From Cryphonectria parasitica EP155 (lineage: Eukaryota > Ascomycota > Sordariomycetes > Diaporthales > Cryphonectriaceae), in NCBI RefSeq assembly GCF_011745365.1, contig NW_024468913.1, positions 3,844,001-3,908,000 on the forward strand: DNA of 64,000 nt, written 5' to 3'. Numbering within the stretch: position 1 is the first letter of the stretch; every line of letters starts with the position of its first letter. The notes beneath the pieces were generated by a model. That model did no database searches, had not been told where the DNA came from, and saw nothing but the letters and a program-made list of their open reading frames with translations. This document shows, piece by piece, positions 32,195-44,612 of the stretch. A program made the position numbers and the translations under genes.

Positions 32195-34524
32195 TTACAG
32201 AGCAGCGACCGCAGCCAGGATGGCGAGGACGGCGGCACCGGTACCAGCCTTGCTAGCACCAGCAGTCACGATCGGGCTGGAAGTAGCAGTGCTGGCGGTG
32301 ACCGCAGTGGTTCCGCTGGCAGCTCCAGAGACGACGCTGCCGCCGGTGGGGTAAGGCGCAGTGGCTCCAGTAGCACCGACGGCGCCGGCCGAGGAGGTGA
32401 CAGCTGTGTAGGTAGCAACAGGGACCACGCCGACCTCAGTGGTGCTAGAGCCGACAGAGGTGGTGAGACCAATCTGAGGGACGGTGGCGCTGATGGCGGT
32501 GGTGATGGTGGTGCTGGAGCTGGGAATGACGGAGCCGGCGCTGTCGCTGCAAGGGACAACAGTGGTGGCGGTCACAACAATGGTCGTGGCAGACACGCTG
32601 GCAGGGATGGTGGCAGTGGTGGTCAGGTATGTGGTCTGGGTAGCACCAGTGACAACGGCAGGGTTGCCGGTAGCGTAAGCACCGCAGAGACCCTGGAAGT
32701 ACTGGATAGCCTCGGCGACAGTCTCGTCCGAGTCTCCGTAAGCGTACAGGCACTCGTAGACGTTGGTGACAAAGGTGGAGTCGGGGCAGTAGCAAGAGGT
32801 GTCCTATAGGGCATCCAGAGTTAGTTTATCTTGCTAAGCAGGCTTCTTTCCCACCTTCAAATTCAGAAAGGTTGCACTTACCGAGTTGTCAACGCAGTCG
32901 ACGACGTAGTTCCAGGTCGCGATACAGGCAGGGACGACGGTGGGGCAGGACAGGGTCGCAGTAGCAGAAGTAGCAGACACCACGGTGGTAGCGGAAGAAA
33001 CCTGGACGGGGGAGGAGCCCGAGGTGGTCTGCTGCTCGGGGGAGGACGATCCAGTGGTGCCGGAGGCAGCGGGGGAGGTCTCAGTGGAGGAGGTCTCAGC
33101 GGGGGAGGAGCCAGTCACGGTCTGGCTCACGGCGTGAGAAGTCGTGTAGACAGAAGTCTGGGTCTCGGTCACGGGGCAGATGGTGGTGCTGACGGCAACA
33201 ACGACGGTGGTGGTGACAGCCGAGCCAGAGCCAGCAGGGCAGTTAGTGACAGTGCTCGCGCACGAGGTGACGGTCTGGTAGGAAGTCGAGTAGATGGTGC
33301 TGGTGCCGATGTAGCTGGTGACGTAGGTGCTGGAGGTCTCGTAGGTGGTCGACTGCTCGGTGCTCGAGGCGACGACAACAGCAGAGGAGGTGGTAGCGAC
33401 CACGACAGCAGACGAGGTGGTGGCGACCACAACGGAAGACGCCGAGCCAGCGGGGGAGGACTGAGAGACAGGGGAGTTGCCAGAGGTGGTTGTCTCGACG
33501 GAGGACACGGACTCGACAGAAGAGACGACAGAGGAGATGGACTCGACAGAAGAGACGACAGAGGAGATGGACTCGACGGTGGAGGTCGCGGTCGCGCTCG
33601 CAGGCGTCTCGGTGGTGGCGACTGAGGTGGCCTGGCTCGTGGCGAACGTGGTAGCGGTGCTGCCGACCTTACCAGTGTTCGAGTGGCCAGTCTCAGCGGG
33701 GGAGGAGCCGGTAGAGGTGTGGCCGCCCTTGCCACCAGCGGGAGAGGTGGAAGTGTGGCCGGCCTCGGTAGTCTTGGACTTGACGATGGCAGTGGAAGTG
33801 GCCTTGGTGACAGAGGTCGAGGCGGAGCCGCAAGCAAAGGAGATGGTAGGGACGGAGATGGAGCAGGTCGACGAGGCAGTGGGGATGCCGCTGCCTGTCT
33901 GTCCGGTAGGGTAGACGACGGTCACGTTCTTGGCACCAGCGCACTGAGAGTTCTTGATGGTGCTGCCCTCGGAAGAGCAAGAGGCACGCTGCTTGCAGCT
34001 AGAGCCATCAGACATGGTGTACTGGAACTCCAGGTCGCAGGAGAACTCGGTGAAGATGCTGAAGCTGTCCACGGTGAAGGAGGAGATGTCGTCAGACGAG
34101 CCGGAGCTGGAGGAGTCCGAGCCGGAAGAGCTCGAGCATCCGAAACCGAAAGACGAAGAGGAGTCATAACCACAAGAGCCACCGAGGGAGTTGGAAGAAC
34201 GAGGAGCATAGCGGCTCTGGAAAGCACGCTTTCCGAAGCCGCCGTCGCCGCTCACGCACTCGGTGTTCTGGAAGAACAGGCCTCCGTAGGAGCTGACAGA
34301 TGTGCCAGGGCTCAGGCTGCCGAAGCCCGAGAAGCCCGAGGACTGCTGAGAGCTGCACTGGTTGCTGCTGGTACCCGTGCAGGAGTATCCAGTAATGTCG
34401 TTGAAGCTCTGCGAGGGGGAGGGGTTCAAGTCAGCTACCAAGTGAGACCAGATGTGGGGAAGGAAATAGGACATACGGTGGCCGATGCGGTGGCCGCAAG
34501 GGCGAGAATGGAGAAGGACTTCAT
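32195..34524 (-). CDS. GPI-anchored Ser/Thr-rich protein with CFEM-like domain
   Basis: Three exons, 34524-34477, 34408-32882 and 32803-32195, giving 727 residues. The signal peptide is MKSFSILALAATASAT. An N-terminal Ser/Gly-rich region (about 17-240) with several Cys is followed by a long Ser/Thr/Val stalk with near-identical repeats. A Cys-rich module follows at about 504-565: Cys at 504, 511, 521, 529, 531, 543 and 565, including DTSCYCPDSTF, which spans the exon 2/3 junction. This spacing resembles CFEM domains, which bind heme or sit at the cell surface, but only seven of the usual eight Cys are evident. A second Ser/Thr stalk ends in a GPI signal (GASKAGTGAAVLAILAAVAAL-like hydrophobic tail). 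It is likely a cell-wall or plasma-membrane glycoprotein. The opposite strand carries long Gly/Asp-rich shadow frames caused by the repeats. Confidence 0.85.
33370..33432. repeat. 27-bp coding minisatellite (TTSSAVVVA)n
   Basis: Imperfect 27-bp units on the minus strand encode TTSSAVVVA-type repeats in the stalk of the CFEM-like protein. About two and a third copies. Confidence 0.7.
33511..33578. repeat. 30-bp coding minisatellite (SSVVSSVESI)n
   Basis: Bases 33511-33540 are repeated exactly at 33541-33570 and partly beyond. They encode the decapeptide SSVVSSVESI in the stalk of the CFEM-like protein. Perfect identity suggests recent slippage and possible length variation between strains. 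Confidence 0.85.
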
Positions 34525-34860
34525 GGTGTTTGGTTGAGTTGTGAGATTGTTTAGTTGTCTTGGGAAAAAGCGATTGTCTTGCAGTTGTAATGTTGTGTGT
34601 GTGGTGGTTCAAAGCCAACGAGCGAGTGTGGATATGTAAAATGGTTAAAAACTGTACTCTGTACTGTATAGCGAAGGAAGATGAGGAAGCAAAGGAAGCG
34701 AATGGCCTTGGCTCCTAATAGAATGGAAGTTGGGTTGTTGAAAAGAAATATAGGATGGACAGAAAGAAACAGGCTCTGAAGAGTCTGGAATAAAGAGGAT
34801 GTAGGAGAGATGGAGACGATAGGAGGAGAAGGCATCATGAGAAGGGCGGACAAGGCGCGA

Positions 34861-34876
34861 GCTATATACCAATGAG
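34861..34876 (-). promoter_or_regulatory. TATA/CCAAT-like cluster of the CFEM-like gene
   Basis: On the minus strand, CTCATTGGTATATAGC combines an inverted CCAAT box and a TATATAG box about 340 bases upstream of the CFEM-like ATG. Suggestive by sequence and position only. Confidence 0.35.
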
Positions 34877-35179
34877 CCATCAGAGCAGGCTGGAGGAGGC
34901 GAAGCATCGCAGCTGGTGTGGACATGGGGGACAAAGGCGACTGAGGGCACGCCAACCGGCCGTTGACCAGCGATTAGACTGGCGACATGGGTCGAGCGGT
35001 AACCAGGGGATTCCCATGGCTGCATGTGGCCCCCCTGGTCATTGTTTCCTTAGGATGTTTCTTTCTCGGGAGCCCTTGTCGTACCCACAGGAGGGGACCT
35101 GTCGGGATCCAAGCTCAGACCGTAGCCCTGGTTGTAGGAGGAGGAGTAGGAGGAACATGTCGGCCACGGTCCCCCATCA

Positions 35180-35181
<2 letters not shown>

Positions 35182-35217
<36 letters not shown>
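35182..35217. repeat. (AC)18 microsatellite
   Basis: Eighteen uninterrupted AC dinucleotides. Confidence 0.95.
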
Positions 35218-35220
<3 letters not shown>

Positions 35221-35580
35221 GGCCTGTCTGGGTGGCCGTCAGTCAGATCGATTCCTACAAGAGTGTAGTATATTGGGAGCACGCACAACACGATCTGATC
35301 TGGTCCAAGAGCAGGGAAGAAGGTAGCCGCAAAGGTGACTGTTGTGTTGGGATGGAGCGGTTACGAGAATAGCAGCACCACCCGAAAGCCCATCTCGACA
35401 AACTTGGCAGCCCCCTTCCTGTCTGTGTTACCCTTCTCGGGGCTCCTTTGACGAGAGAAGAACAGCGTTGGTGGGATAGCGCCAGGTGGAAATGAGCCTC
35501 TGGGCCTTTCAGGACCGTGCCTGGGTCTGGATCCGACGGAGAGCCATGAAAAAAGAGGGCAGCACGGGCAGCAAGTGGTG

Positions 35581-35584
<4 letters not shown>

Positions 35585-35611
<27 letters not shown>
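35585..35611. repeat. (GA)13 microsatellite
   Basis: An uninterrupted GA tract of 27 bases, followed by GG. Confidence 0.95.
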
Positions 35612-35615
<4 letters not shown>

Positions 35616-38600
35616 TGGTGGTGTGGAGTCCCCAATGCGCGCGGCTCTAGGTGAAGCTCTCGAAGGGGAAAGGCTTGAAGCCTGGTAGTCAGGGGCGGCG
35701 GCTCGTGTCCATCCATTCTTGGGATGGGGGATTTTTTGGCTAGGTACCCCTGCAGAAAACCAGGGGGCCACTGCCCATAGTAGTCCCGCCGAGTACCAGA
35801 GTACTTACGGTTAGCTACGTACCATACTTAGCACACACAATGATAGTTGCTGAAGTGCTGCTGAGGAAGAAAAAAATAACCACGTATATACTCTGGCCTC
35901 TTAATCAATCCATCTGACATGAGAAGGCTGAATCCTAGGGTTCTCACTGTAAAAGTTTAGGTTTGTACGCCAAATTCTAATTTTCCACCTTCTATTCTTT
36001 CCCTCTCTGACCACCACGGGCTTCTATGCTCGGCCTGGTCTGGCCCTGGCCTGACCCCAAATTCCCTCTGGCAACCTTCCCGCAGCTACTCTGCTTACCT
36101 TTCTTCTTCTTTACCGAAGGAGCCGCCAGGGCATCGCAAAATTGCCATAAATACATTTTATTTTCTCTCTCTTCTCATCAGTGCTATAGTTATCTTGCTA
36201 TGGCAAGTGTACTTGTAGAGACCATGGCGGTAGTAATTAGGAGTTGTCAGTGGTGCTGTCTTGTGACCTGCTACTACTATGAAAGTATTCTTTCCAACAG
36301 TACACAAGTACCACAGTACATACTTATGATATCAAACGTCTGGTAACATGTGGTAGGACTATGGTAAAAGGACCCCACACAAACACTGAACCCGCCTCGG
36401 TTGATCATCCCAAAACCTTATCCCCAACCTTGAAAAGCGAGTCATCAGACGATGGGCTCTCATCGAACCGAACCAACGCATCACCTTTATTTCCCTCTCT
36501 CTTTGCTTTCTTTCCCAATTGCAGGGCCCCCTGGCTGGAGAGTTGACCAATGCGACGGTGCTATGGCTGTCAGAACGGGGTCGCGCTACCGCCAAGTTCA
36601 GGGGCCGAGAAGGCAACGACTTGAAACACAACCTGACTTGCTCAGCCACCAGGGGAAACTTGGGGGAAAGGACTGAGTGTCTAGACGCTAATGCAGGTAC
36701 GAACGATGCCCGCCAATCAGTACCATTCTGGGTTTGACCACTCCATGGGTAGCACGCAATGGCCTTTTAGGCGGCGAGAGGGAGATCTTCTCCTGTCCAC
36801 TCGATGATCCACCTTCAACCTCCCACTTTCTAACTTTATGACTGCACTACTCACCCTGACCAAGACAGTACGATTGTCCTATAGAGTAGAATTTACAGTA
36901 TTGTTCTCTGTACCACTTCTTTATTCCGATCTGATCCAGCTAAGCGAATGGGACCTCCTTGTCAGTGGAGCGACAGATTGTGGTCAAGTAGCGAAGTACT
37001 AAACTAAAGCCTCCACGCCCCCTTTTTTTTTTCTCTTTCTTTCTTCCTATGTAGGACTGCCACAGCAGTCCATATCATCCATACTAGAGAGCACATATAG
37101 CCCCAGTCTTTTACTATGTAATCAGGATGGATATCAGGGGCGTCGAATAGGTCCCAACTTGGCCCATTTAAGCCCAGATCCCGGACAGCAAGTATTAAAT
37201 GGCATGGAGCACACAGATAAAAAAACCATCGGCCACCGGAGGATTTCTTCTTTGGATGTGTTCGACCCGAGGCCGATCTTGGCAACCATGCCCAATGCGA
37301 TCTTGGTCATCGAAGCGATCTTCTCTTTTCGAACACCGGACCCAGAGGAGGCTCCGCCTTGAGCTGTCCTCTTCCTTTCTTGCTGTCCTCCTCGACCGTT
37401 CGACTCCCCGCTTCCCTCGTCGCTACCGGTCTGCCGAAGCTCGTATTCCGGAACGCAAGTCCCCCTTCACACTACTACAACATGATCCCGATGTGACGAC
37501 AGCGCCGGATCACCAAGCCTATACAGGAACTCATCCTAACTCTCCTCGGATCCTCGCGCACGTGCAGTCCTCTCCACACTGCAAAAATCACAAAGTAAAT
37601 AGTCGGCTCGAGGCGAAATGGCCCGCGGAAATCATCAGACCCGTTCGAGACAAACCTGCCCCGCGATGCTGAATACTACTTCGTGATCGATCTTGTCATA
37701 GCCTTTTCCTTTTTCTTTCCTCCACCTGATACACCATGGTACCAAAGTTCCTTGCCTCCCCCCCCCCCCCTTCTGGCGAAGCCTCCACCTTGGGAGGGCC
37801 TTGGGAGGGAACCGCAGCCTCACTCTTCAGTTGGTACTATCGTATCCCGTGACACCCTTTCAATTCAGGGGGTACCCTGCTGGCTCTTTGTTTCATGTTT
37901 CCACGGAGCACTACACTAACCATAATACCAACGTTCGTGCATCTTCAACAGCCCCAGTCTAAAGCCCCATCACTTCCTGGCTTCGGTGACGAAGAGAGAC
38001 TACTGGTTCAACGATGCATGACGCTTGTAAGAGCTTTTGTGTGCACGTAATCGCATAAAGTGGCTGTGTTCATCCGTACCGTCATGCTATGCCGTCGGGT
38101 TGTCACAGGGAAGAGAAACAGATATTGAGAAAGAGAGAGCAGAAAATCGCGTCATGGGTGGAGGAGGATACATGCTCTCATCTCCGGTTGAGGTTGTTCG
38201 CGTGTGCTCTCACCCCTCCCTTTTCTCCTCTTCTCCTGATTCCAGACCTCTGGTTTCTTGAGGCGCCTTCTTTGTGACCCGGCACGAAAGAACAACCCGA
38301 GATCGCCAAAGTCCAATCGGAATATACAATCTCCCAACCCCATACGCCAAGATACAGGCCTATCAACCAGATTTGGAACTATCGAATGACCCTGAGATGA
38401 CATGTTCGTGATGGTACCTTGAGAAAGAAGGAAAGCAGCCTCGCTGGCCGCCTGGTCCCTCGTCCCTCGGCCTTGGGACGATAAGAACTCCACCTCCGAG
38501 ATGATGATTGCATATTCCGCAAGGGACGACAAAAACTGGTCTCTTTCCCCAGTCCGCCCGCGACCTTGGGTCTGCTGAGGCCCTAACTCACCTCTCAGAA

Positions 38601-39612
38601 CTTTGATGAAGTTGCCGTTATCTGGGTGGTTATCATAAACGAATATAAGAGGGCATTCCAACAATCCACTTTTTGTTTGGTGGCACATTGATCAACTGTC
38701 GAGATTGCCTTTCTCAGGGCCCCCCTCCTCTGACCCGATCGGGCGAATTTTCAATCTCCCGTTGCTTATTCTCCGACGGAGGAGACGTACGTATACCACT
38801 CAGTCATCAGAGGCTCGCTACAATTGCTTCCTACGTACTTGCTGCCAAGCGTCAAAAAAGACCCCAAGCTGATCGACAAACCTGCCCTTCGATCTCCCGT
38901 CCCGCGCCGCCCACTGCAGCTGGGCGCCAGCAGCTGACGCGCTGGGTGATCTCCTTTCTTTTTTTGGAGTGACCCCCTACAGACATGCGAGGTCAGCGAT
39001 TGGCAGCCTTACACTCTAACCCACAGTAGAGCTGTCTTTGCTCTACGAAGATCTCACAAACGCCCGGAGTGCAGTATCCTCTTTTTGCGCAAATCAAAAT
39101 CAGACCTGCTCGTTCATGCTCTCCCCTCTCTCTTTTCCCCCTCTTCTTTCTTCTTCTTTCCACCATACAAACCCCTTGGAGCGAGAAGTCCCGGCTCTCT
39201 CTTGGCGGCCTCCACCGGTAGGATCAACCACACCATCCGACGAACCCCTCCCCCCCCCGGCTTGGTGAGCATGACCGACATCCGAGATGCTGGCCTGCTG
39301 TGCTGCAGTGCACAGGGATTAATGACCAAGCAAGCTTGCTTACGTACTTCTTCTGTGCAACGTACTGTAGTACCACGTACCTATGGCAATAGATTTTAAG
39401 TAGTTTGTGCACCGTAGACGCTGTGTGACGTCGCATCGCTATGGCATGACACTCGGACTCGGCAATGTCTAGGATCATGTCTCTTTCTGCCTTTTCCTCT
39501 CTGGCCGTGAGCATAAGCATCATGGAAGGAAAAAAAATAGACCTATCAGGGAGGGGAGAGAGAGAAAACAAGAAATTACAAAGGGGATATACTATGCGCA
39601 CATCTTTCATGG

Positions 39613-39638
39613 ACCACCACCACCACCACCACCACCAC
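39613..39638. repeat. (ACC)n trinucleotide repeat
   Basis: About eight and a half perfect ACC units in non-coding sequence. Confidence 0.9.
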
Positions 39639-40335
39639 ATTCAAGGAAATAATTTCTCATGCGTTGCGCTTCCTCCCACACCGCCACCCTGCTCTCCAAA
39701 GATTCCGAACCGCATGAACCCGTTCTTCCTAAACCCCGCATCCCGTCGTGTGGACAGGATGAGGTCTGAGAGACCGACCGCTCGCCCGTCCCACAAGGCT
39801 GGAGATCTCGGCCTCGTTGTGCACAAATGATGAAAATAGACTGTACTCCCTCACGCGCATCTTCATTTCCCCAAGGTAATGTCAGACTTCTGCTCAGCCT
39901 AGAGGATGATCTGTTCATTCTATTGCAGCCCTGTAGAGTTTTCCTTTCTCTTATTCTTCTTCTTCGTCTGCTTCAAGCGACACGTACACAACACACCATC
40001 TGTCTGCGTGCCAAGAGCTATTCACGTCCTCTCGACCCGCTAGAGACACTGCGTTTAATGAGAAATTACCACATACAGAATCCTGTTCTCCCAAATCGGT
40101 GTCCAAAATCCTTCTCATGTCGATCGGAGCATCATCGAGACGATTTGTCACCCAAGTCCCGGCTCCTTTCCGTACAGGAACTGTGCTTCCAATTTTTGAC
40201 ATAACTTTTTTTGTCCTGCACGCAATTATGATGATCCTTGTACCCTTGCGAAACAGAACAGCCTCAAACAACAAGTTTTTCTTTCTTCTTGACCTTATTT
40301 CCCTTCTTTTCCACTTCTCGTATCTGCAAGATCCC

Positions 40336-40370
40336 ATACATACATACATACATACATACACACATACATA
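40336..40370. repeat. (CATA)n tetranucleotide repeat
   Basis: CATA units repeated with one CACA interruption. Confidence 0.9.
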
Positions 40371-41096
40371 TGTAACAAGGGGCGAGGGAGGAGGCAGCCA
40401 AAAGAACCGAGTACCATTCCCCTGGTTCCTTTTTCCTTTTCTCCTTCGGTTCCTATAGTAGTAGTGGGAATGGGCGCTGTTTCGAAAGAGGCGACGCTAT
40501 TCCCAGAGCAGGACCCCTGGCCACTCCTGACCTAGTTGACTGTAATCTTAAGCTGCATGAAAGGACCTCAACCTGGAGGTGGCTGTGTTGGCACCAAAAA
40601 AAAAAAAAATTCAAGAACAAAAAGAACTATGGACCATGCAGGGAATTTAAGGGACGGATTCAAGTGTTGCAGTGCATGGTAACATAGATTTAGGGTAAAG
40701 ATCTCCACAGGGAGAACATGTCCAGACCTCGTCCTCCTCATACCATGCAAGGGCAACTCCAAATACGAGGAGAAAGCCAAATCAAGGTGGTATGGTATGG
40801 AACCGAGAATGGGCCCCGTTCATCCTTCTTCAGACCGCTCTAGAGTGTGAACGCATCGCAAGGAGCAGATGCTCGCTGCTGACTGTCTTTACGGAGCCGA
40901 GCCTGCTCCTCTCCTCCTCCGAAAGAGTGTGCCATAATGTAAAAATGGGGAAATGCAGGCCGACTGACGGGCGACCGTTCGTTTCCTTTTTTGTTGACAG
41001 CTGAAGAATCCGGCTATGTAAGATCCCGTGTGTGAGTGAGATACAGAGATAGAGAGAGAGAGAGAATGAGAGCCTCTCAGCACCCCCAGAATAGTC

Positions 41097-43151
41097 TCAA
41101 GTTCCACCACCGCCTTGCATCCTCCGTAGTCTCTCCTCCGCCGCACGTGCTCGCCTCTCTCGCTCAAGCCTCATCTTCTGCTCCGGCGTCAACCCGCGTA
41201 CCTCCTCCTGCCTCTTCTCCTCTGCACTCTTGTCCGCGCCGGCTCCCAAGACACTGCCGCCTTTCCTCTTGCCGATGTCACTGACCTTGGGGCCCTCGTG
41301 CCTCAACCGCTCCTCTTCCGCCTTCCTCCGCTCGGCCTCCTTCCTATCTGCGTCTTTCCGCTCCCTCTCCTCCCGTTTCTCGACATCTTCCCTCTTCATC
41401 GCTGCCGGCACCCTGGCCGCGTCCCAGTCCCAGGCCTCCTCGCCCAGCTCGTGTCTGGCAACGCGAAACGCATCTCGGGTCCCTCGTTCGCCCGCGAGCT
41501 CAAATGCCATCTTGCCATCCTTATTCGGTAGCGTAGGGTCGGCTCCTCCACGCGTCAAGAGGCCTACAACAAGAGGCGCCGAGTTCTGTGCGGCAGCGAG
41601 GTGGAGAGGTGTTGGTGCGTGGTGGTTCGCGTCGGCAGGCTGGAAACAAAAGGCCGGTGTGAGGCCATTCGTCTTGAGATAGGAAAGGAGCGCCGGGAGC
41701 TTTGAGCGACGGATGAGTGCTTGCAGCTGCTGTGTGTGTAAAAGTGCCGTCTCTTCCTCCTCGGTAAGCTTTGGCGGTGCAGGCTTGGCCGGCTTGCTCG
41801 TCGTGGCTTGCTGTCTCGTAGCTGCTTCTGGCGCGGCGTTAGGATCGACCGGTGCGATTTCCTTGACCTTGAGCCTGGTGAGCTCGATAAAAGAGCGCAT
41901 CAGTTCATTTTGTGTAGCTCTCCTGGTGCTGAAGGGATATCCACGTATTCGAGGATCATTCGCCCGTAGCACCTGTCCCTCGTACGGGCCGAATAACGTC
42001 CGGCGGTTCGTCATGCCTGTTGCTCGGATGAACAACAGATCTGACGTGTCCAGGAGCCCTTTCCAGTCGCTGAGGAGCTGTCGAACATCATCCACCAGTG
42101 CCTGCTCGTTATATCTGCGTAGGCTCGAACCAGCAGAGTGAGCGTTGCCCTTGGCATTGTCGTTGGCTGATTGAGAGCCACCTTGTTTCCGCCGTGTCGT
42201 ATACCTGTGGAAAGTCTTGTGCGCCAGGACCGTAGCCTCGCGGTTCATGGGTCCAGGCCCATTCTTGGTCTGCCGCGGTGCGAGGGACACCACCATGGCA
42301 GCGAAGTGACCACCTCCGATCATGCAGAGGAAAATATGTGGCCCCGTGTAAGCGATGGGAGGCAGAGATCCGTCCTTTGCCACTTTCGGGAGAGCAAGTG
42401 GAGGAAGTTGCCGTTTCCTGAGCGTCTCCAAGATCTGATCCTCCTTGGCCAGTTCCTCGTTCGTGAAAAGTACTCTGTAGATACCAAAGTAGTTGTTCGC
42501 CGGCAGGACTGGCGAGCCGAACCACATCATCGGCGGCTTTCCTGTCCCTCTCTTCTTGCCGCGGCCCCATTCTTCCTCGCCGCCGCCGCCGTCCTTGCCC
42601 TTGTCTGCCAGCGTCGCCTGCTTCTTCAAGAGCGCCGTCAGTGTCGAATCGTTCTTGTCCCCGTCCTCGTCATCCTCTGACTCATCCGAGTCCGACCCGG
42701 ACAGGCTCTCGTCCAGGTCACCGATCAGCTTCTCGAAGTCGGCCTCCGTGACTGGTTTGTGGCCACGTAGCTTCTGCTTCAGGTTGTAATGGTGCAAATC
42801 TGACTTCTGGTGGCCCCTCTGGTCAAGCACTGTCGCAAAGGTCAAGCCGCATAGTGAGCAAGCTTGTGCGCCAACTGCGGCTGGGACTGTGGGCGTCGGC
42901 GATCGTTCACTCGGAATTTGGGGTGGTGATGATGTCTCGAAATCTTGCTGCTCCTGGTTCTCTGTGTCAGCCTTGAAGGTGAGGGTGTTCAGGACCTCCT
43001 CCGGAAGGTCGTAGACTGCGTGTATGAAATGTCGTCAGTGATCTGTCTGCCTGTCTCGTCGGCCTGCGCTGCTGAAGCTCCATTGCGGCAACGTACTGTA
43101 AAGCGGGCGCCGGAGGATGTCTTCCTGTGGCTTCTTAGCGATACCATCCAT
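41097..43151 (-). CDS. VMS1: Vms1/ANKZF1 peptidyl-tRNA endonuclease
   Basis: Two exons, 43151-43097 and 43015-41097, giving 657 residues (yeast Vms1 about 632). After MDGIAKKPQEDILRRPLY the protein has a C2H2-type finger (Cys71, Cys74, His87, His93), and then an acidic Ser/Asp stretch. The VLRF1 domain carries RRKQGGSQ with the GSQ at 298-300; Gln300 aligns with the catalytic Gln of the family. Next come HSAGSSLRRYNE and an ankyrin-like region at about 500-545 (APTPLHLAAAQ). A charged coiled coil ends in RERRARAAEER at 637-647, which fits the Cdc48/p97-interacting VIM pattern R-x5-A-A-x2-R. Vms1 releases stalled nascent chains from 60S subunits in ribosome-associated quality control and acts at mitochondria. 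All expected modules are present, so the copy looks functional. The intron is 81 bp (GTACGT, CACTGAC, CGCAG). Confidence 0.95.
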
Positions 43152-44612
43152 ATCGACAAGTGCTGCGCCCGGGTATTAATAGGCCTTCTTCGCCTCTGAG
43201 TCGAGTTGTCGGGAGTACTTGTTACCTGGAGCATACGTTGATGATGACAGTAAAGTGCGCTTCGGCAGCCTAAGAATCATGGAGGGGCTTATCGATAGAG
43301 AGCGACCCTCCCCCCTCCCATACTTTAGCTTTGTGGGGTCATGACGAAACCCTATTTTGTATTTGGACTGCTACCATAGTACTTGTACTATGGATTATGC
43401 AGGTAACTTAGTGGTCGAATGACTTCAACTATATTTTATGTTTTTTTAAACCAAGATATAAACCATTTAGTTCTTCATAATGTCGCTCAACCGCAATCAC
43501 AGAGGTCTTGGTGGTAAACTCTCCATTATACTACCTCTCAAGGCCCACCACGTCCACCATTGGTGCGAATCTTTGCGAGATGCACAGTCAAGGCTCATGA
43601 CTGTGTTGATCGGCCAGAACTCTGCACCTGGGCGACAAAAGTGAATAATTCATGCCATGTTTACAAAAGACAAGGCAAAGGATGTGTGGTATCATAATGG
43701 CATGCCTCCGATCCTGGAATCCCCCATTCTTTAGAGTTTCTTTCTAGAGAAGAAAGGCGAAAACTGTTCATCTCATGGGTGACAATATGCTGCCATCCAG
43801 CATGAGTAGTCCGAGATCCTCCGTACCTAATTGGCCTGTCTTGATCACTCTCCTCTTTTTTTCAAGCTCAAAAAGTGTTGTTTTTAAGGACAAGAAATTC
43901 GAATGTCCTCTCTGGTTTCTCATGCTGAGTCTTGACGAGTTCTTGGACAAGTCTACACCTTATCCTTGGCAAGAAACATAGCAAGAGAACGACGTTAAAT
44001 CTTTCTCACAGAACATGCGCATCCCAGCCACATCAACGTCAAGGGAGTCATCTATATCAGTAGAACATCGTCCTTTCTACATAGCATATCAATGAGGTGA
44101 CTGAGAGCGAGCTTTGCAAACAGTACCGTTTGATCAGAGGCACTGTAGCGAGTCAACAAAATCCAAGTGAGTAGACGCTTGAACTAGAAGTGAGGGGACG
44201 ACACGGCGAACCATCTCAATGCAAGTATTGATTTGATTGGAGATGGCCATGGCTGGGTTCCCTGAAATGGAGTCTCAGGCTTTGAAAATTTTGACGTGGC
44301 GTGTCTCACACGCGTCCTGTAGCGAGGAAGGGATTGGCGTAGCTACCGTAGACAGTATCACAGGGCAGTCAGGATGAAGAAAAGGTGAGGTCAATGCATG
44401 TATTTTGCCGTGGAAGGCATGAGGGCTGAGTCGCCGCGAGCTGTAAGGGCACCACCTTCCTGACCTTGACCGTCAGAAGTGAAGGAAACGGATTAATTAC
44501 CCATTGAAAAAAAGACAGACCGAGAAGCCGTAAAGGGTTGAAGCGCTGTGTTCAGCAGAAAGCAAAGCGGTCTAGTCCACGACCACGATGCATCTCCAGC
44601 TGTGTCCAGCCC
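43152..44612. other. Intergenic upstream of Vms1
   Basis: The Vms1 promoter lies on the left. From about 43330 to 44550 the sequence is AT-richer, with no frame longer than about 70 codons and no recognised element. The right end is the 3' flank of the small nuclear-type gene. Confidence 0.45.

Larger units (their letters stand above)
34525..41096. other. 6.6-kb gene-free tract upstream of the CFEM-like gene
   Basis: No frame has a recognisable domain. The longest is 178 codons (38152-38688, minus) and is not convincing. The tract is rich in simple repeats: AC at 35182-35217, GA at 35585-35611, a C run near 37758, ACC at 39613-39638 and TACA at 40336-40370. The right end is the Vms1 3' flank, with a GAGA stretch at 41044-41066. 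Confidence 0.5.

Noticed and set aside
32831..34537. Long Gly/Asp-rich plus-strand frames (264 and 284 codons)
   Set aside because: They are antisense to the Ser/Thr-rich stalk of the CFEM-like gene. The repeats open several frames at once.
38152..38688. 178-codon minus-strand open frame
   Set aside because: No recognisable motif, no splice or promoter support, and the length is within the range of chance frames seen elsewhere in the window.
40336..40370. Regular short repeats considered as a CRISPR-like array
   Set aside because: This is a plain CATA microsatellite without spacers, and the genome is eukaryotic.
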